DNA of 64,000 bases from an uncultured Bacteroides sp. (lineage in GTDB: Bacteria; Bacteroidota; Bacteroidia; Bacteroidales; Bacteroidaceae). The stretch covers positions 1 to 64,000 of the forward strand of contig CAMTOQ010000005.1 in the NCBI GenBank assembly GCA_947074205.1, in the 5' to 3' direction. Shown here piece after piece: positions 1 to 8,564 of the stretch (position 1 is the first letter of the stretch; every line of letters starts with the position of its first letter). A program made the translations under genes and the position numbers. The notes under the pieces were generated by a model, which was not told the origin of the DNA, made no database searches, and saw only the letters and a list, made by a program, of their open reading frames with translations.

Positions 1-34
1 CGTTGAGAGGTGTTACTTGTATTTCATTAGCCAT
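1..34 (-). CDS. Start of a phage gene cut by the left edge
   Basis: An ATG at 34-32 opens a frame reading MANEIQVTPLN before the window ends. It follows the structural cassette in the same direction and is preceded by a perfect hairpin at 52-68. Eleven residues are too few to assign a function; by position it is probably another tail or lysis gene. Confidence 0.5.
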   Translation of the reverse strand, partial: MANEIQVTPLN

Positions 35-51
35 ATTAGTATAATTTTATC

Positions 52-68
52 GGGCGATTAAATCGCCC
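52..68. promoter_or_regulatory. Perfect GC-rich hairpin between phage genes
   Basis: The 17 bases gggcgattaaatcgccc form a perfect inverted repeat around one central base. They lie between the stop at 110 and the start at 34 of the minus-strand phage cassette. On the minus strand it is followed only by GATAAAATT, a poor T-run, so it is a weak terminator or an RNA-processing or stability element. Confidence 0.4.
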
Positions 69-109
69 TAGTTTAACAATTTGTTTTATAATCTTGCTTG
101 TAAAATAAT

Positions 110-229
110 TTACTTTTTTTGCTCTTCTAAATTCGGTGGATTAGGGTTATTACCCTTACCATCAACATCAGACTGAGGATTGAGCCAAGCCTGAATCTTT
201 TTCCAAAGTTTTTTAACCCATCTAATCAT
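110..229 (-). CDS. Small phage protein, 39 aa, unknown
   Basis: A short frame begins at ATG 229, immediately after the stop of the preceding gene (232), and encodes 39 residues. The N-terminal half is a basic, tryptophan-rich amphipathic segment (MIRWVKKLWKKIQAWL); the C-terminal half is polar and rich in Pro and Asn. There is no transmembrane helix. Its tight coupling to the upstream tail gene and its position in the late operon suggest it is real. An amphipathic basic helix would fit a membrane-active lysis accessory, but that is a guess. Confidence 0.4.
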   Translation of the reverse strand: MIRWVKKLWKKIQAWLNPQSDVDGKGNNPNPPNLEEQKK

Positions 230-231
230 AA

Positions 232-1677
232 CTAAATCGGATTAATTAGTAATGTTACTGTTAACTTAGCTGTCTGCTTAACACCATTCACATAGCGATA
301 AAATTCGCGCTTGAAGTGTGTGTCAGACACAATCATAGGTTCGAGCTGCGTAAGGACGTAACCTGTAAATAGACTACTCGCTACGGGGTCAGAACCCGTG
401 GCCATTGCTCCATAGAATACTTTACCGTCGTAGCTCGAATTATCCTTACCTGTCTCACTGTTAAAGGTGCTCAATGTTGCATTGGTAGGCATCGCCTTGT
501 ATTGCTCTAACCTTATATCGTTAATTGCATTAAGCAATGCTTGCCCTGTAGAATATGATGTTGCAGTACGATAAGCATATCTATCTGCATACGTCCAATA
601 CTGCTCCAGTCCATCCGTTTTGCGAATGCCCAATCGGTCGAATTTATACAGCAGCTTACCCGTATTGTCATAGACTAAGGTTTCTGCACCGATCATCGAA
701 CCGTTAGCGTCATAATCGAACTGCCGGCACTCCATAACTTGACCGTTGTCGTACCATAGAGAGACACCAGGATAGCTTACATTATCATCCTTATAATTGA
801 GTATAGAGGCAGGCATACCGTTTGTGTGGCGAGACTGTATTTGTCCTGTCGCTTTCAGGTTATTCAGAATCACTTCACCAGTAAGGAAATCAAGCAACAT
901 AGTAGGGTTGAATGCATTGCCCGTACGTGTAAAGTCTCGGTATTCGTATGTATCTTCCCCATTAGCGTCAACACCATGTTGTGACATAATATACTCATCA
1001 TAGAATATGATCTTAGCAAGATCGGCAAACTTAGAAGCAATTCCTTTAGTGAAGATAAACGGCTGCTCCTGGAAGAACTTCCATTTGGTAGTGTACTCGT
1101 TTTCCTGCATATCCTGCTGTGGTGGAAGGGTAGAATTTCCTGTAAGGTAGTGATTCCACATATATATGCCGGTATCAAGCAATAGGTATTCGCCATTCTT
1201 GAATTGAAGTGATGCATTCCAACTAGTCTCGGGGCGTGCGAAATATTGAGGTTGTATTTGTACTACCGGGATTCTAAGCTCTTCAATATCCGTATAAGTG
1301 TCAGGAAGAGGATTCTTCTCTTCGTCAAAGTTCTTAACGATCTTCCGAAGCTTTAAACTAAGCCCCTCTATCATTTCATTTTGACCTACAGAATCTCCAA
1401 TGAGGTAATCGGCCCATATCCCAGAACTATTCTTCATTTGCAGATTAAGCAGCTCCTCTGCTAACTTGTCATCCCTAGATATATCAGTAGTAGATGCACC
1501 ATCAGTCTTTCGAATGACGATATCGAAATCTTCTTCAAGTATCGCTCCGTATGCAGAGCGTGTTATGCTTGCATAAGGAACGATGATCTTGTAGCTTACA
1601 GCATTCTGCCCATGTCTAATAGACGTGAAGAATAATATGTTACTGAGTAGATTTCTCATGACTTGGACGCTTGACAT
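232..1677 (-). CDS. Phage tail or fibre protein, 481 aa
   Basis: A large protein with no catalytic motif that I recognise. The middle carries LDFLTGEVILNNLKATG, a pattern I associate with Bacteroidales phage tail and fibre proteins, in which a TG-(D/E)-(I/V) strand introduces a coiled or beta domain. It is followed by YD-type strands (FDYDANGSMIGAETLVYDN, then GKLLYKFDRLG), resembling short YD repeats. The start overlaps the end of the preceding gene by 22 nt, showing translational coupling. It is probably one of the last structural genes of the late operon and may contact the host surface. The family assignment comes from composition and context only. Confidence 0.6.
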   Translation of the reverse strand: MSSVQVMRNLLSNILFFTSIRHGQNAVSYKIIVPYASITRSAYGAILEEDFDIVIRKTDGASTTDISRDDKLAEELLNLQMKNSSGIWADYLIGDSVGQNEMIEGLSLKLRKIVKNFDEEKNPLPDTYTDIEELRIPVVQIQPQYFARPETSWNASLQFKNGEYLLLDTGIYMWNHYLTGNSTLPPQQDMQENEYTTKWKFFQEQPFIFTKGIASKFADLAKIIFYDEYIMSQHGVDANGEDTYEYRDFTRTGNAFNPTMLLDFLTGEVILNNLKATGQIQSRHTNGMPASILNYKDDNVSYPGVSLWYDNGQVMECRQFDYDANGSMIGAETLVYDNTGKLLYKFDRLGIRKTDGLEQYWTYADRYAYRTATSYSTGQALLNAINDIRLEQYKAMPTNATLSTFNSETGKDNSSYDGKVFYGAMATGSDPVASSLFTGYVLTQLEPMIVSDTHFKREFYRYVNGVKQTAKLTVTLLINPI

Positions 1678-2729
1678 TGTAGATATAAACCTTGCAGCGC
1701 TCTGTCTACATCTTCTTTAGTTATCTGAGCACTTGTACCAGCGAATGATGCAGCACTCTTACCTGTTAGGACAAAGTCAGCTCCTGCATTATTTTTCGTA
1801 TAGAAAGTGAATGCCCAGCCAGATTGAGCAGCTTGCGAAGAACGCTCCACGACCTTCGGTGTGACCGTTGCCGATTGTCCATCCTCGTCAAACTGAGTAC
1901 CAGGATGCCCTGTGATTGGCAAAAGCAAATCAAATGGATCGCTAAAGTCTGTGATTTCGTCAAATCCAGATGCAATCACTTCACCGCCTGACATGATATC
2001 ACAACGCAGTTTCAACTTGCTATCTACATCGCTTGGAACAATAGTTTTAGTCCTTTCAGATCCACTCATTATCACATCTCCACTAGGTAATACTTTAACC
2101 CACCTGAATGTGTAGGAAGAATAATCCGATACAGCAACACCATCCTTATAGAGAGTTGCTGTCTCTACAACAGAATCATTAGCAGTAAGAAGCTGTGAAC
2201 CTTTGTTGTTAGTAACGATACAGTCATGCTGGCTACCAGTTGACTCTTCGATGATAACCTCTTTGTTAAGATCAGCAAAGTTGAGCTGTCGTCCTTGACG
2301 CTCTACTGATCCGCTAATTGTAATGAGGTCATTGTCATAACTGGAATAAGGCACAAGATTCTTCATCACTCTGATAGCAGGTATATTGTAGGTCCTTCCC
2401 GATATTGTAGCTGCGTGAGTGATTTTTTTGAATGCTCCCGTCATGCCTGAATTAGTACACAAGCCATTAGCATCGAAGGTCAACACAATACTATTGTATT
2501 TGAAAGTAACAATAGAAGGAATAAGCACACTACCGTTACGAGTATCAGAGAGGTAAGGATACACCACTGGGCGTTCATTTTCGGCTATCGCTTCGAAGTT
2601 AGGCACGAATTGACCTGTTCCACTTTTATATCGCTGTATAAGTGGTAGATTGTCTACACGAACCACACCCATAATCGTTGTACCTGTGGCCAATGAAGTA
2701 AAAAGAATCGAGTTATTAATATTACTCAT
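1656..2729 (-). CDS. Phage structural protein with Ig-like region, 357 aa
   Basis: A beta-rich protein lacking enzyme motifs. The central part (about residues 195-275, VETATLYKDGVAVSDYSSY, then FRWVKVLPSGDV and LRCDIMSGGEVIASG) has the spacing of a bacterial or phage Ig-like domain, with a core Trp followed by a Cys-containing strand. Such domains decorate phage tails and capsids and can bind glycans or mucins. It overlaps the upstream 88-aa gene by 8 nt and the downstream tail gene by 22 nt, so the genes are translationally coupled. It is probably an accessory tail or fibre protein; the exact role is unknown. Confidence 0.55.
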   Translation of the reverse strand: MSNINNSILFTSLATGTTIMGVVRVDNLPLIQRYKSGTGQFVPNFEAIAENERPVVYPYLSDTRNGSVLIPSIVTFKYNSIVLTFDANGLCTNSGMTGAFKKITHAATISGRTYNIPAIRVMKNLVPYSSYDNDLITISGSVERQGRQLNFADLNKEVIIEESTGSQHDCIVTNNKGSQLLTANDSVVETATLYKDGVAVSDYSSYTFRWVKVLPSGDVIMSGSERTKTIVPSDVDSKLKLRCDIMSGGEVIASGFDEITDFSDPFDLLLPITGHPGTQFDEDGQSATVTPKVVERSSQAAQSGWAFTFYTKNNAGADFVLTGKSAASFAGTSAQITKEDVDRALQGLYLQCQASKS

Positions 2730-2988
2730 TGTCTACCTCCGTTTCTTCTTTAGTGGTCTCTTCTACTACTTCTTCTGAGGTGCTATCTGTAATAGGTTCA
2801 ACCTGGTTAATCACTTCTTTTTTCAATTCTCGTACTTTTTTTTGGCTCATTATAGAGACATTATCAAAGTCAGAAAGAGCTTTAAACGCTTTCATCGGAA
2901 GTATGGCACGACCATCGGGTAACACTTCCGCATCGAGGTATACACCTCGTTTCTCCAATTCCTCTCTTGGGACTAAAACTACATTCAT
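2722..2988 (-). CDS. Small acidic-tailed phage protein, 88 aa
   Basis: A short protein of the structural cassette. It has a folded-looking N-terminal half (NVVLVPREELEKRGVYLDAE, then LPDGRAILP) and a very acidic, probably disordered C-terminus rich in Glu and Thr. It begins one base after the stop of the 397-aa gene and overlaps the next start by 8 nt, so it is embedded in a coupled run. No family recognised. It could be an assembly chaperone or a minor tail component. Confidence 0.55.
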   Translation of the reverse strand: MNVVLVPREELEKRGVYLDAEVLPDGRAILPMKAFKALSDFDNVSIMSQKKVRELKKEVINQVEPITDSTSEEVVEETTKEETEVDNE

Positions 2989-2989
2989 A

Positions 2990-4183
2990 TTATTTTGCTT
3001 TACGAGCCATGTTCCAGGCTCCAGTATGATTAACTAATATTGCTCCAACCTCATCAACTACTGGCATCCAATGCGACAACTCATATACCTCAGCATAAAT
3101 CTGTACGCCTTCTGTATTGGTTACCCCAATCTTAGCGGATGTTGTAGACAAGTTCCAATCGTGTCCTATCTGCTGAGGTGTTGAGTTCATTGTGTACGCT
3201 TTAGCAAACCATAGACACATATAATTCTCTTTATAGTTAGGCACTTCTCCGGTGTTATCTTCTACCCAGCAAGTGCAATCAATCGGAGTATCAGTATCTG
3301 CACCGATATACATACCTTTAGACTGTGACATCTTCGATTCTGCCATTTCTGGATAGGAAACATTGATAGTTGTTGTATCTTGATTGCCACCATCACTAGG
3401 TGCTGTGGGGTAAACGTCTCCTTCATAGAAGCTAGCCGCCACCTTAAATGATCTATTCTCAAAGAAAGAGGCATTGACAACTATTTCTTTGCTAAACTTG
3501 CCATTTGCCAATCCCGACATCAAGTATATATCATTTGCGTTAAGCAGCCTCCAAGTTCCACCTTCTAATACATACCAGAAGTATGCTGAATTAGCATCAG
3601 CTACAGCATCAGAGCCTGAATAGAATTGAGCAGCCAACCTTACTTCCATCCAATCATCAGAGTTCTTAGAAGCACGGCAAGGATCAACAGTGAAGGCCTT
3701 CGGTTGAGCTAACTTAACTGAGTAGTTTGAACTATCGAAGTAACTAGTACGAACAGGGATGACACCTTCTACTGTGATAGTTTTGTTGAGTCGTTCATCT
3801 GTAAAGTAAGCTCTATAATAGATATTGATCGGGCTATTAACATCTACATTCTTGTACATCTTCAACGAATACTGAGGTGCACCGCTTGCCGATATTACAT
3901 AGTCTGTTCCAGAGCTAATTAATGTACTTGTTGAAGGCACACCTTCATACCAATCTACTCCAGTTAATACAGGGGTAAAGACTGTATTCTTATGCGTATC
4001 ATATACATTGATGTCAGGCATAACGAGTAACGGAATCAACGTTCTATCATCAATATACTCACCTTCATCGCGATTATAGCACTGAACGATGTTACCGTTC
4101 AGAATCTTATATCCAGCTGTCAATGTATAGGGTGTAACCTGTGTGACAAGTGGAATCGGTTGTTGTGATCGTAATTTTTTCAT
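2990..4183 (-). CDS. Phage structural (tail-associated) protein, 397 aa
   Basis: A beta-rich protein without recognisable catalytic residues. The start overlaps the stop of the 523-aa gene by 4 nt (ATGA type). Composition (many Thr, Ser, Asn, aromatic residues) and neighbours on both sides are those of tail or baseplate proteins. Repeated strand-rich stretches such as WYEGVPSTSTLISSG and WYVLEGGTWRLLN suggest several small beta domains, as in fibre proteins. The function is inferred from position only. Confidence 0.5.
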   Translation of the reverse strand: MKKLRSQQPIPLVTQVTPYTLTAGYKILNGNIVQCYNRDEGEYIDDRTLIPLLVMPDINVYDTHKNTVFTPVLTGVDWYEGVPSTSTLISSGTDYVISASGAPQYSLKMYKNVDVNSPINIYYRAYFTDERLNKTITVEGVIPVRTSYFDSSNYSVKLAQPKAFTVDPCRASKNSDDWMEVRLAAQFYSGSDAVADANSAYFWYVLEGGTWRLLNANDIYLMSGLANGKFSKEIVVNASFFENRSFKVAASFYEGDVYPTAPSDGGNQDTTTINVSYPEMAESKMSQSKGMYIGADTDTPIDCTCWVEDNTGEVPNYKENYMCLWFAKAYTMNSTPQQIGHDWNLSTTSAKIGVTNTEGVQIYAEVYELSHWMPVVDEVGAILVNHTGAWNMARKAK

Positions 4184-5751
4184 CCTTGTATTATTGGTAT
4201 TGTATTATCAATTGGTATCAAATCATCCCCTGCCGGGATGAAAGCCCAGCATGTAAACTGAGCTTTTCTTCTAGTACTCCAGTTGCGCCCCATATCTTCC
4301 GTGACAAAGCTCACCACATTCACCTGTTCATCGACAAGCACAGGCAGCCAAGCGTTATCATCAGGAGCGTTATCCGTATTCCTAGTCCACCACATTTGGA
4401 AGGCTGAATTGCCTAGTAGTTCGTCAGTAATGTCAATCTGCCCAAAGAACACTCTAGCAGTCACTACACAATCTACTTCATCGAATCCCGCCAATTCATC
4501 CGAGCTAGTGAACTTAATGGTATAGTCGCCCTTCGTCTGGTTCATTGCTCTCCATGCCGTACTATTCCATTTTGGTTCTAGTTGCGTTTTGTCAATAAGG
4601 CAAGCCCACTCAAATCCAAGGTGCTCAACTGTATGCTGTTCTAGGTCGTGATACTTCGTGCCATTTTCGCTGACCTCTTTCGTTGTGACATATCTATATG
4701 GGAGATTGCTTTGAGCAACTGCAAGTCTCCATTCTCCTCGCTTTACGTTCTTGCAAACAATATGACCGTTCCAATCGAATTCGTAGATTTTCTCGGCCAC
4801 GATGGTTTTAGCCAGTAGGCCAATATCATTCTTAGTGAGTGGCAAATGCTTTATTGCATCAACTTCTGGAAAGTAACCCAGAGAAAGAGCATAGTTGTAG
4901 TCTTCTAAGATTGGCTTAAACACATTCTGAAAAAACCTGATCGCACCTTCACGACTTGATAAGGACCAGAAGGCAGAATCAGGATTAAATTCTCCATCAG
5001 TATTAATCTTATCTGTGCCTTGTCGGGCGACGGCATAGTCAACAGCAGGAATATTGTTTACCCCTCCTGGGCACTCGCTATCGGGATAGAGTACCACTGT
5101 AATCGTATTGGTATTTGTATTGGCACTCAACACTCGCATCCAAGAGGTGTAGAAAGTCTTACCACCTAACAATATGTCGTTGACTATCTGCTTAATTACA
5201 TGGCCTTCCTTGATGCTTGTAATATCGGCATCTGTTCGTTTCTCAATCGTCAGTCGGTAAGTACTTTCTCCTAGGTCCTCAACTTTCGACACGATGCCTA
5301 CATCGGTAAAAAGAAAGTCATTCCTCATCGCTTGAATCTCGTTGATTATCATCTTCAACACCGTGAGAGAATCCCGCACCTCTATGCGTGGCGTTTGAAT
5401 TCGTTTATCGCTTATCAGTGTGCCCACACCTGCCAGCAACGAATCCATAACGTTCTCTCCGATGTTGATATCTCCTAGACTTCGTACACCCTTTTGAAGT
5501 GTGTCTGCGATGTCTTTTCTTAAATACTTATCATCTAGCTTCCCTACAGCCTTCTCTATCTCTGCCAATACACGTAAGGCAGAGTAAGTATTTAAATCGG
5601 TAGGGATAGTAGCGTCTCCAACCTTGATAAGGTATATATCCGACGATCCGCCACCGGTACCTGCTGGGACCTTTGTAACCTTCAATACTACCTTATCGCC
5701 GTTGACGATAAAAGAAATGTCGCTATTTTCCTCGTCTATATGATAGGCCAT
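4180..5751 (-). CDS. Phage tail or stopper-type structural protein, 523 aa
   Basis: The N-terminal 150 residues contain a helical, collar-like region (YSALRVLAEIEKAVGKLDDK, then LRKDIADTLQKG) of the sort that attaches a fibre or spike to the virion. The rest is beta-rich, with many Trp residues in the last third. It follows the connector-type gene at 5754 by two bases and overlaps the next gene by 4 nt. It is most likely a tail-fibre, spike or baseplate protein. No enzymatic motif was found. Confidence 0.5.
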   Translation of the reverse strand: MAYHIDEENSDISFIVNGDKVVLKVTKVPAGTGGGSSDIYLIKVGDATIPTDLNTYSALRVLAEIEKAVGKLDDKYLRKDIADTLQKGVRSLGDINIGENVMDSLLAGVGTLISDKRIQTPRIEVRDSLTVLKMIINEIQAMRNDFLFTDVGIVSKVEDLGESTYRLTIEKRTDADITSIKEGHVIKQIVNDILLGGKTFYTSWMRVLSANTNTNTITVVLYPDSECPGGVNNIPAVDYAVARQGTDKINTDGEFNPDSAFWSLSSREGAIRFFQNVFKPILEDYNYALSLGYFPEVDAIKHLPLTKNDIGLLAKTIVAEKIYEFDWNGHIVCKNVKRGEWRLAVAQSNLPYRYVTTKEVSENGTKYHDLEQHTVEHLGFEWACLIDKTQLEPKWNSTAWRAMNQTKGDYTIKFTSSDELAGFDEVDCVVTARVFFGQIDITDELLGNSAFQMWWTRNTDNAPDDNAWLPVLVDEQVNVVSFVTEDMGRNWSTRRKAQFTCWAFIPAGDDLIPIDNTIPIIQG

Positions 5752-5753
5752 AA

Positions 5754-6362
5754 TTACTTTGGTATATAGCTAATACCTATTTCGTGCATTAATTGAGCTG
5801 TATTCTTGTTCTCGAATATGGAGTACACTAGACTGGCCGCTTTGTAACATATAGCCGCTATTATAGGGTCACTCTCATCTAGAGATATGCCATTCCCATC
5901 ATACGCGCCCTCGTAAACCAAATAGTTTAGAGCTGATCCAGATGGATATAAGAGGAAACTCCTGGAACCTGTATTGTCAAACCCCAAAACACATACTGGT
6001 TGATTATTCCCAGACTGAGTATATTGATTGCATTGTCTCTTGTATTCTTCCGATTCTAAAGAATGTAGAAGAACACATGTTCTTTTCCAGGAGGAGAGTT
6101 TAACAGCCACCAATGATACAAAGTCAGATGGAACACCTATAGATGATATTGCACTATTATTTTCTGGAGGTATTATGCTTTTTTTATTCACACACCTTGC
6201 GGTGCAGTTCGATTGCACAAAACTAACTGCATCGGCCAATACTACCTTAATATAATCTTCCAGATTAAGGGTATCTTCAGAGAGGAGAGTTAGCGTTTGC
6301 TCCTCCCCTTTTTCATTCATGATCGCCTTTACCTTGTTTATGAGTTGCTGTTGTGTAGTCAT
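5754..6362 (-). CDS. Probable head-tail connector protein, 202 aa
   Basis: A compact helical protein of about 200 residues in the position where podoviruses encode their adaptor (head-tail connector). The N-terminus is helical (MTTQQQLINKVKAIMNEKG), the middle has a beta-rich loop, and the C-terminal helix (IIAAICYKAASLVYSIFENK) resembles the packing helix of connector proteins. It lies between the 163-aa head-associated gene and the first tail gene, with gaps of 2 nt on each side. The assignment is from length, order and secondary structure, not from a diagnostic motif. Confidence 0.45.
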   Translation of the reverse strand: MTTQQQLINKVKAIMNEKGEEQTLTLLSEDTLNLEDYIKVVLADAVSFVQSNCTARCVNKKSIIPPENNSAISSIGVPSDFVSLVAVKLSSWKRTCVLLHSLESEEYKRQCNQYTQSGNNQPVCVLGFDNTGSRSFLLYPSGSALNYLVYEGAYDGNGISLDESDPIIAAICYKAASLVYSIFENKNTAQLMHEIGISYIPK

Positions 6363-6364
6363 GT

Positions 6365-6856
6365 CTATTTCCAGTTAGGAAAGTTCACACCGAGTTCATT
6401 CGCTTTAGCCTGAATAGCCAGTTTATTGGCTAGTTCTGTGGGTGTAGCACCATATTTGCTAATCAAGATCTCTTTTGCCATATTCGAGTTAGTTACCTCA
6501 GGGAAAGCATTCTCACCGCCTCCTGCTCCCTCTCCTATGTTTCCTCCCTCTGTGCTTGTATTGGACGGTGCTTCAGTCTTCTTTACAGCCTTATCTGCTT
6601 CCTTCTTCTCAGCTTCCGCACGAAGTATATCCTCCTTTTCGGGAATTTCCGATTCAGTTCTAATGCGCCCACTTAGATAATCGGGACTTGTCTCAATGAT
6701 AATCTGCATGAGAGTATCATTTGTGGTGTACACGGCCGGAATAACGTTAGCCTCATTAATAGCGCCACCGCTAAACTCGCAGCGCTTAACAATAGGTCCT
6801 TTGCGAAATATCTTGTGACACGCCGCCACGCCATACATGCTATATGTTTTAAACAT
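6365..6856 (-). CDS. Head-associated phage protein, 163 aa, unknown
   Basis: The N-terminal 75 residues look folded. They are followed by a charged, then Gly-rich, linker (residues about 78-115, EKEDILRAEAEKKEADKAVK, then GEGAGGGENAF) and a short C-terminal helix (TPTELANKLAIQAKANELG). This layout, immediately downstream of the capsid gene, fits a head-decoration, head-completion or connector-linked protein. It is separated from the capsid gene by a terminator-like hairpin, so it may be made at lower levels. No family recognised. Confidence 0.5.
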   Translation of the reverse strand: MFKTYSMYGVAACHKIFRKGPIVKRCEFSGGAINEANVIPAVYTTNDTLMQIIIETSPDYLSGRIRTESEIPEKEDILRAEAEKKEADKAVKKTEAPSNTSTEGGNIGEGAGGGENAFPEVTNSNMAKEILISKYGATPTELANKLAIQAKANELGVNFPNWK

Positions 6857-6868
6857 CGTCTAGTAGTT

Positions 6869-6907
6869 TTAAAAAAAGGCAGAGAGATTCCGTAGTTCCC
6901 CCTGCCC
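6869..6907 (-). terminator. Terminator-like hairpin after the capsid gene
   Basis: On the minus strand GGCAG and CTGCC arms, with an internal GAACTACGGAATCTC stem, are followed by a run of seven T (the A-run at 6871-6877). It sits just after the major capsid stop at 6924. It probably attenuates transcription so that capsid protein is made in excess over the tail genes. Confidence 0.55.
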
Positions 6908-6923
6908 TCCTTTTAGTTAATAA

Positions 6924-8534
6924 TTAAGCTGTCTCACCTAACAGAGTACCGGTGTATGCTACCCATGCAGAACCGTCATATTCAAGGATGTCACCCTTCT
7001 TAGGTTTGTCGTCTCCAGTGATATCCGCTTTCATGATGATTACATCACCCACCTTAGCCGATGTTGGCAATGTTGACACAGGTGTAATTCTTACTTGAGA
7101 AGAAACCTCTTCTGCTACACCGCTACCATCTACCCATACATGAGAGAACCCTTTCAAGCAAAGCGATTCAATACACATCACGATGTCGCGTTTTGCTTCT
7201 TCACCTTCCACTTTCTCTGTGCGTTGTGTCTCGTTCTTTCTCCAGTAGCGCACCAAACCGTCAGCGTCAAGCAAAGCACCACATTTAGAATAGCCCAAAC
7301 GGTCAAGAACAGGATCGTGAACCAGTTCAATTGAACCAAATACGGTTTTCAGTTTCGTACACTTGATGCCGTACGCCTCGCTATCTGTCATTGAGATGTC
7401 TTTATGAAGTGTCATATCAATGGTTTGGATATCAGCCAGCAAATCTTTACCCATAATCCAGATAGCTTGCTTAGAGCAATTGTAGCCTGTAAACTTAAAC
7501 TTAGCCAAACCAACGATATCGGCTAGTATGATCTTACCTTCGATAAGTTCATAAGAACGTTTAATCTGCCATCTGATACCTTCGGAAGTATATACATTTT
7601 GGTCGCCCAAAGTCTTGTCTTGTGCCTTCACCACAAATTTAGACTTCACACCCACCCAGTCTGTACGACAACACTCTAAACGGTATTGACGAAGAGAAGC
7701 CTCTGCAATCTGCGCCTTTTGGAAAGGAATACGTTTCTTTTGACTTTCAAAGTAGTCAGAAACAATACTGTTGCAAAGTCTCTTCTGCAAGTACACGCGC
7801 TTAGGCTCTGGAATGATAGTGTTAGGCTCGATACGCTCCTGAGTTTCGTAACCAGCAGAACCCAAAAGAATAATCTCACTACCTAGTGGGATAGCAGGCG
7901 TACCAGGTTCACTTTGGCTAGCAGCAGCCTTTGGACCGTTTACGCACTTAAACTTAGGATAACCGCTATCGTTTTTACCCACACAGTATAGCATCAAGAA
8001 TGCGTCAGTCTGCGTAGTACCATCAGCCGCATAACCCTTAACACCTTTCACAAGTGCAGTTGTATAGTCATAGAATAACTTAGCGTCTGCATCACTCATA
8101 GGAATAGCAAACTGTGCAGTAGTCTTAGCCTCTGTTACAGCAGCCGTACTTTTACCCGTATTGCGTTTTTCGTCGATCATGTAATGGTCTACCTCGAAAG
8201 CATCCACGCGCACCTGTCGTTTCACGCGACGTTTAATCGTATCCAATACACTCTCGTCCGTAGCAATAAGGGTGATGTCCTCGTCAATATCGGGCTGGAT
8301 AAGGTTTTCCATACCCATACCGCCTTCGGCTCTCTCTATGCCCGAAACAGTAGTTGGCGAGCCTGGCATTTGAGTATTCAACCTACCTTGACCCGCTTGT
8401 GCTGAAACACCGGCTTCAGTGACAGTAACAACCTCTGCCATCATTACACCACCTCCAATAAATACACACAACAAGGTGAGTATCAATGAAAAGATGGAAC
8501 ACTTCTCTCTTTTAATAAAATCAACAATCTTCAT
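6924..8534 (-). CDS. Major capsid protein, up to 536 aa
   Basis: The protein directly follows the scaffold gene and is the right size for an HK97-fold capsid subunit; helical and strand content after residue 85 (VLDTIKRRVKRQVRVDAFEV) fits that fold. The C-terminus (KVGDVIIMKADITGDDKPKK, then GDILEYDGSAWV) looks like a small added beta domain. The start is uncertain. The first ATG (8534) follows AAAAGAAGAAGT and gives a 30-residue leader with a basic N-terminus and a hydrophobic stretch (SLILTLLCVFIGGGV). Internal ATGs at 8444 and 8441 follow a strong GGAGGTGG Shine-Dalgarno-like sequence and give a start at MMAEVVTVTEAG, more typical for a capsid protein. I would favour 8444/8441, but the longer form cannot be excluded. 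Confidence 0.75.
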   Translation of the reverse strand: MKIVDFIKREKCSIFSLILTLLCVFIGGGVMMAEVVTVTEAGVSAQAGQGRLNTQMPGSPTTVSGIERAEGGMGMENLIQPDIDEDITLIATDESVLDTIKRRVKRQVRVDAFEVDHYMIDEKRNTGKSTAAVTEAKTTAQFAIPMSDADAKLFYDYTTALVKGVKGYAADGTTQTDAFLMLYCVGKNDSGYPKFKCVNGPKAAASQSEPGTPAIPLGSEIILLGSAGYETQERIEPNTIIPEPKRVYLQKRLCNSIVSDYFESQKKRIPFQKAQIAEASLRQYRLECCRTDWVGVKSKFVVKAQDKTLGDQNVYTSEGIRWQIKRSYELIEGKIILADIVGLAKFKFTGYNCSKQAIWIMGKDLLADIQTIDMTLHKDISMTDSEAYGIKCTKLKTVFGSIELVHDPVLDRLGYSKCGALLDADGLVRYWRKNETQRTEKVEGEEAKRDIVMCIESLCLKGFSHVWVDGSGVAEEVSSQVRITPVSTLPTSAKVGDVIIMKADITGDDKPKKGDILEYDGSAWVAYTGTLLGETA

Positions 8535-8564
8535 ACTTCTTCTTTTATAATTATGATTACTACT

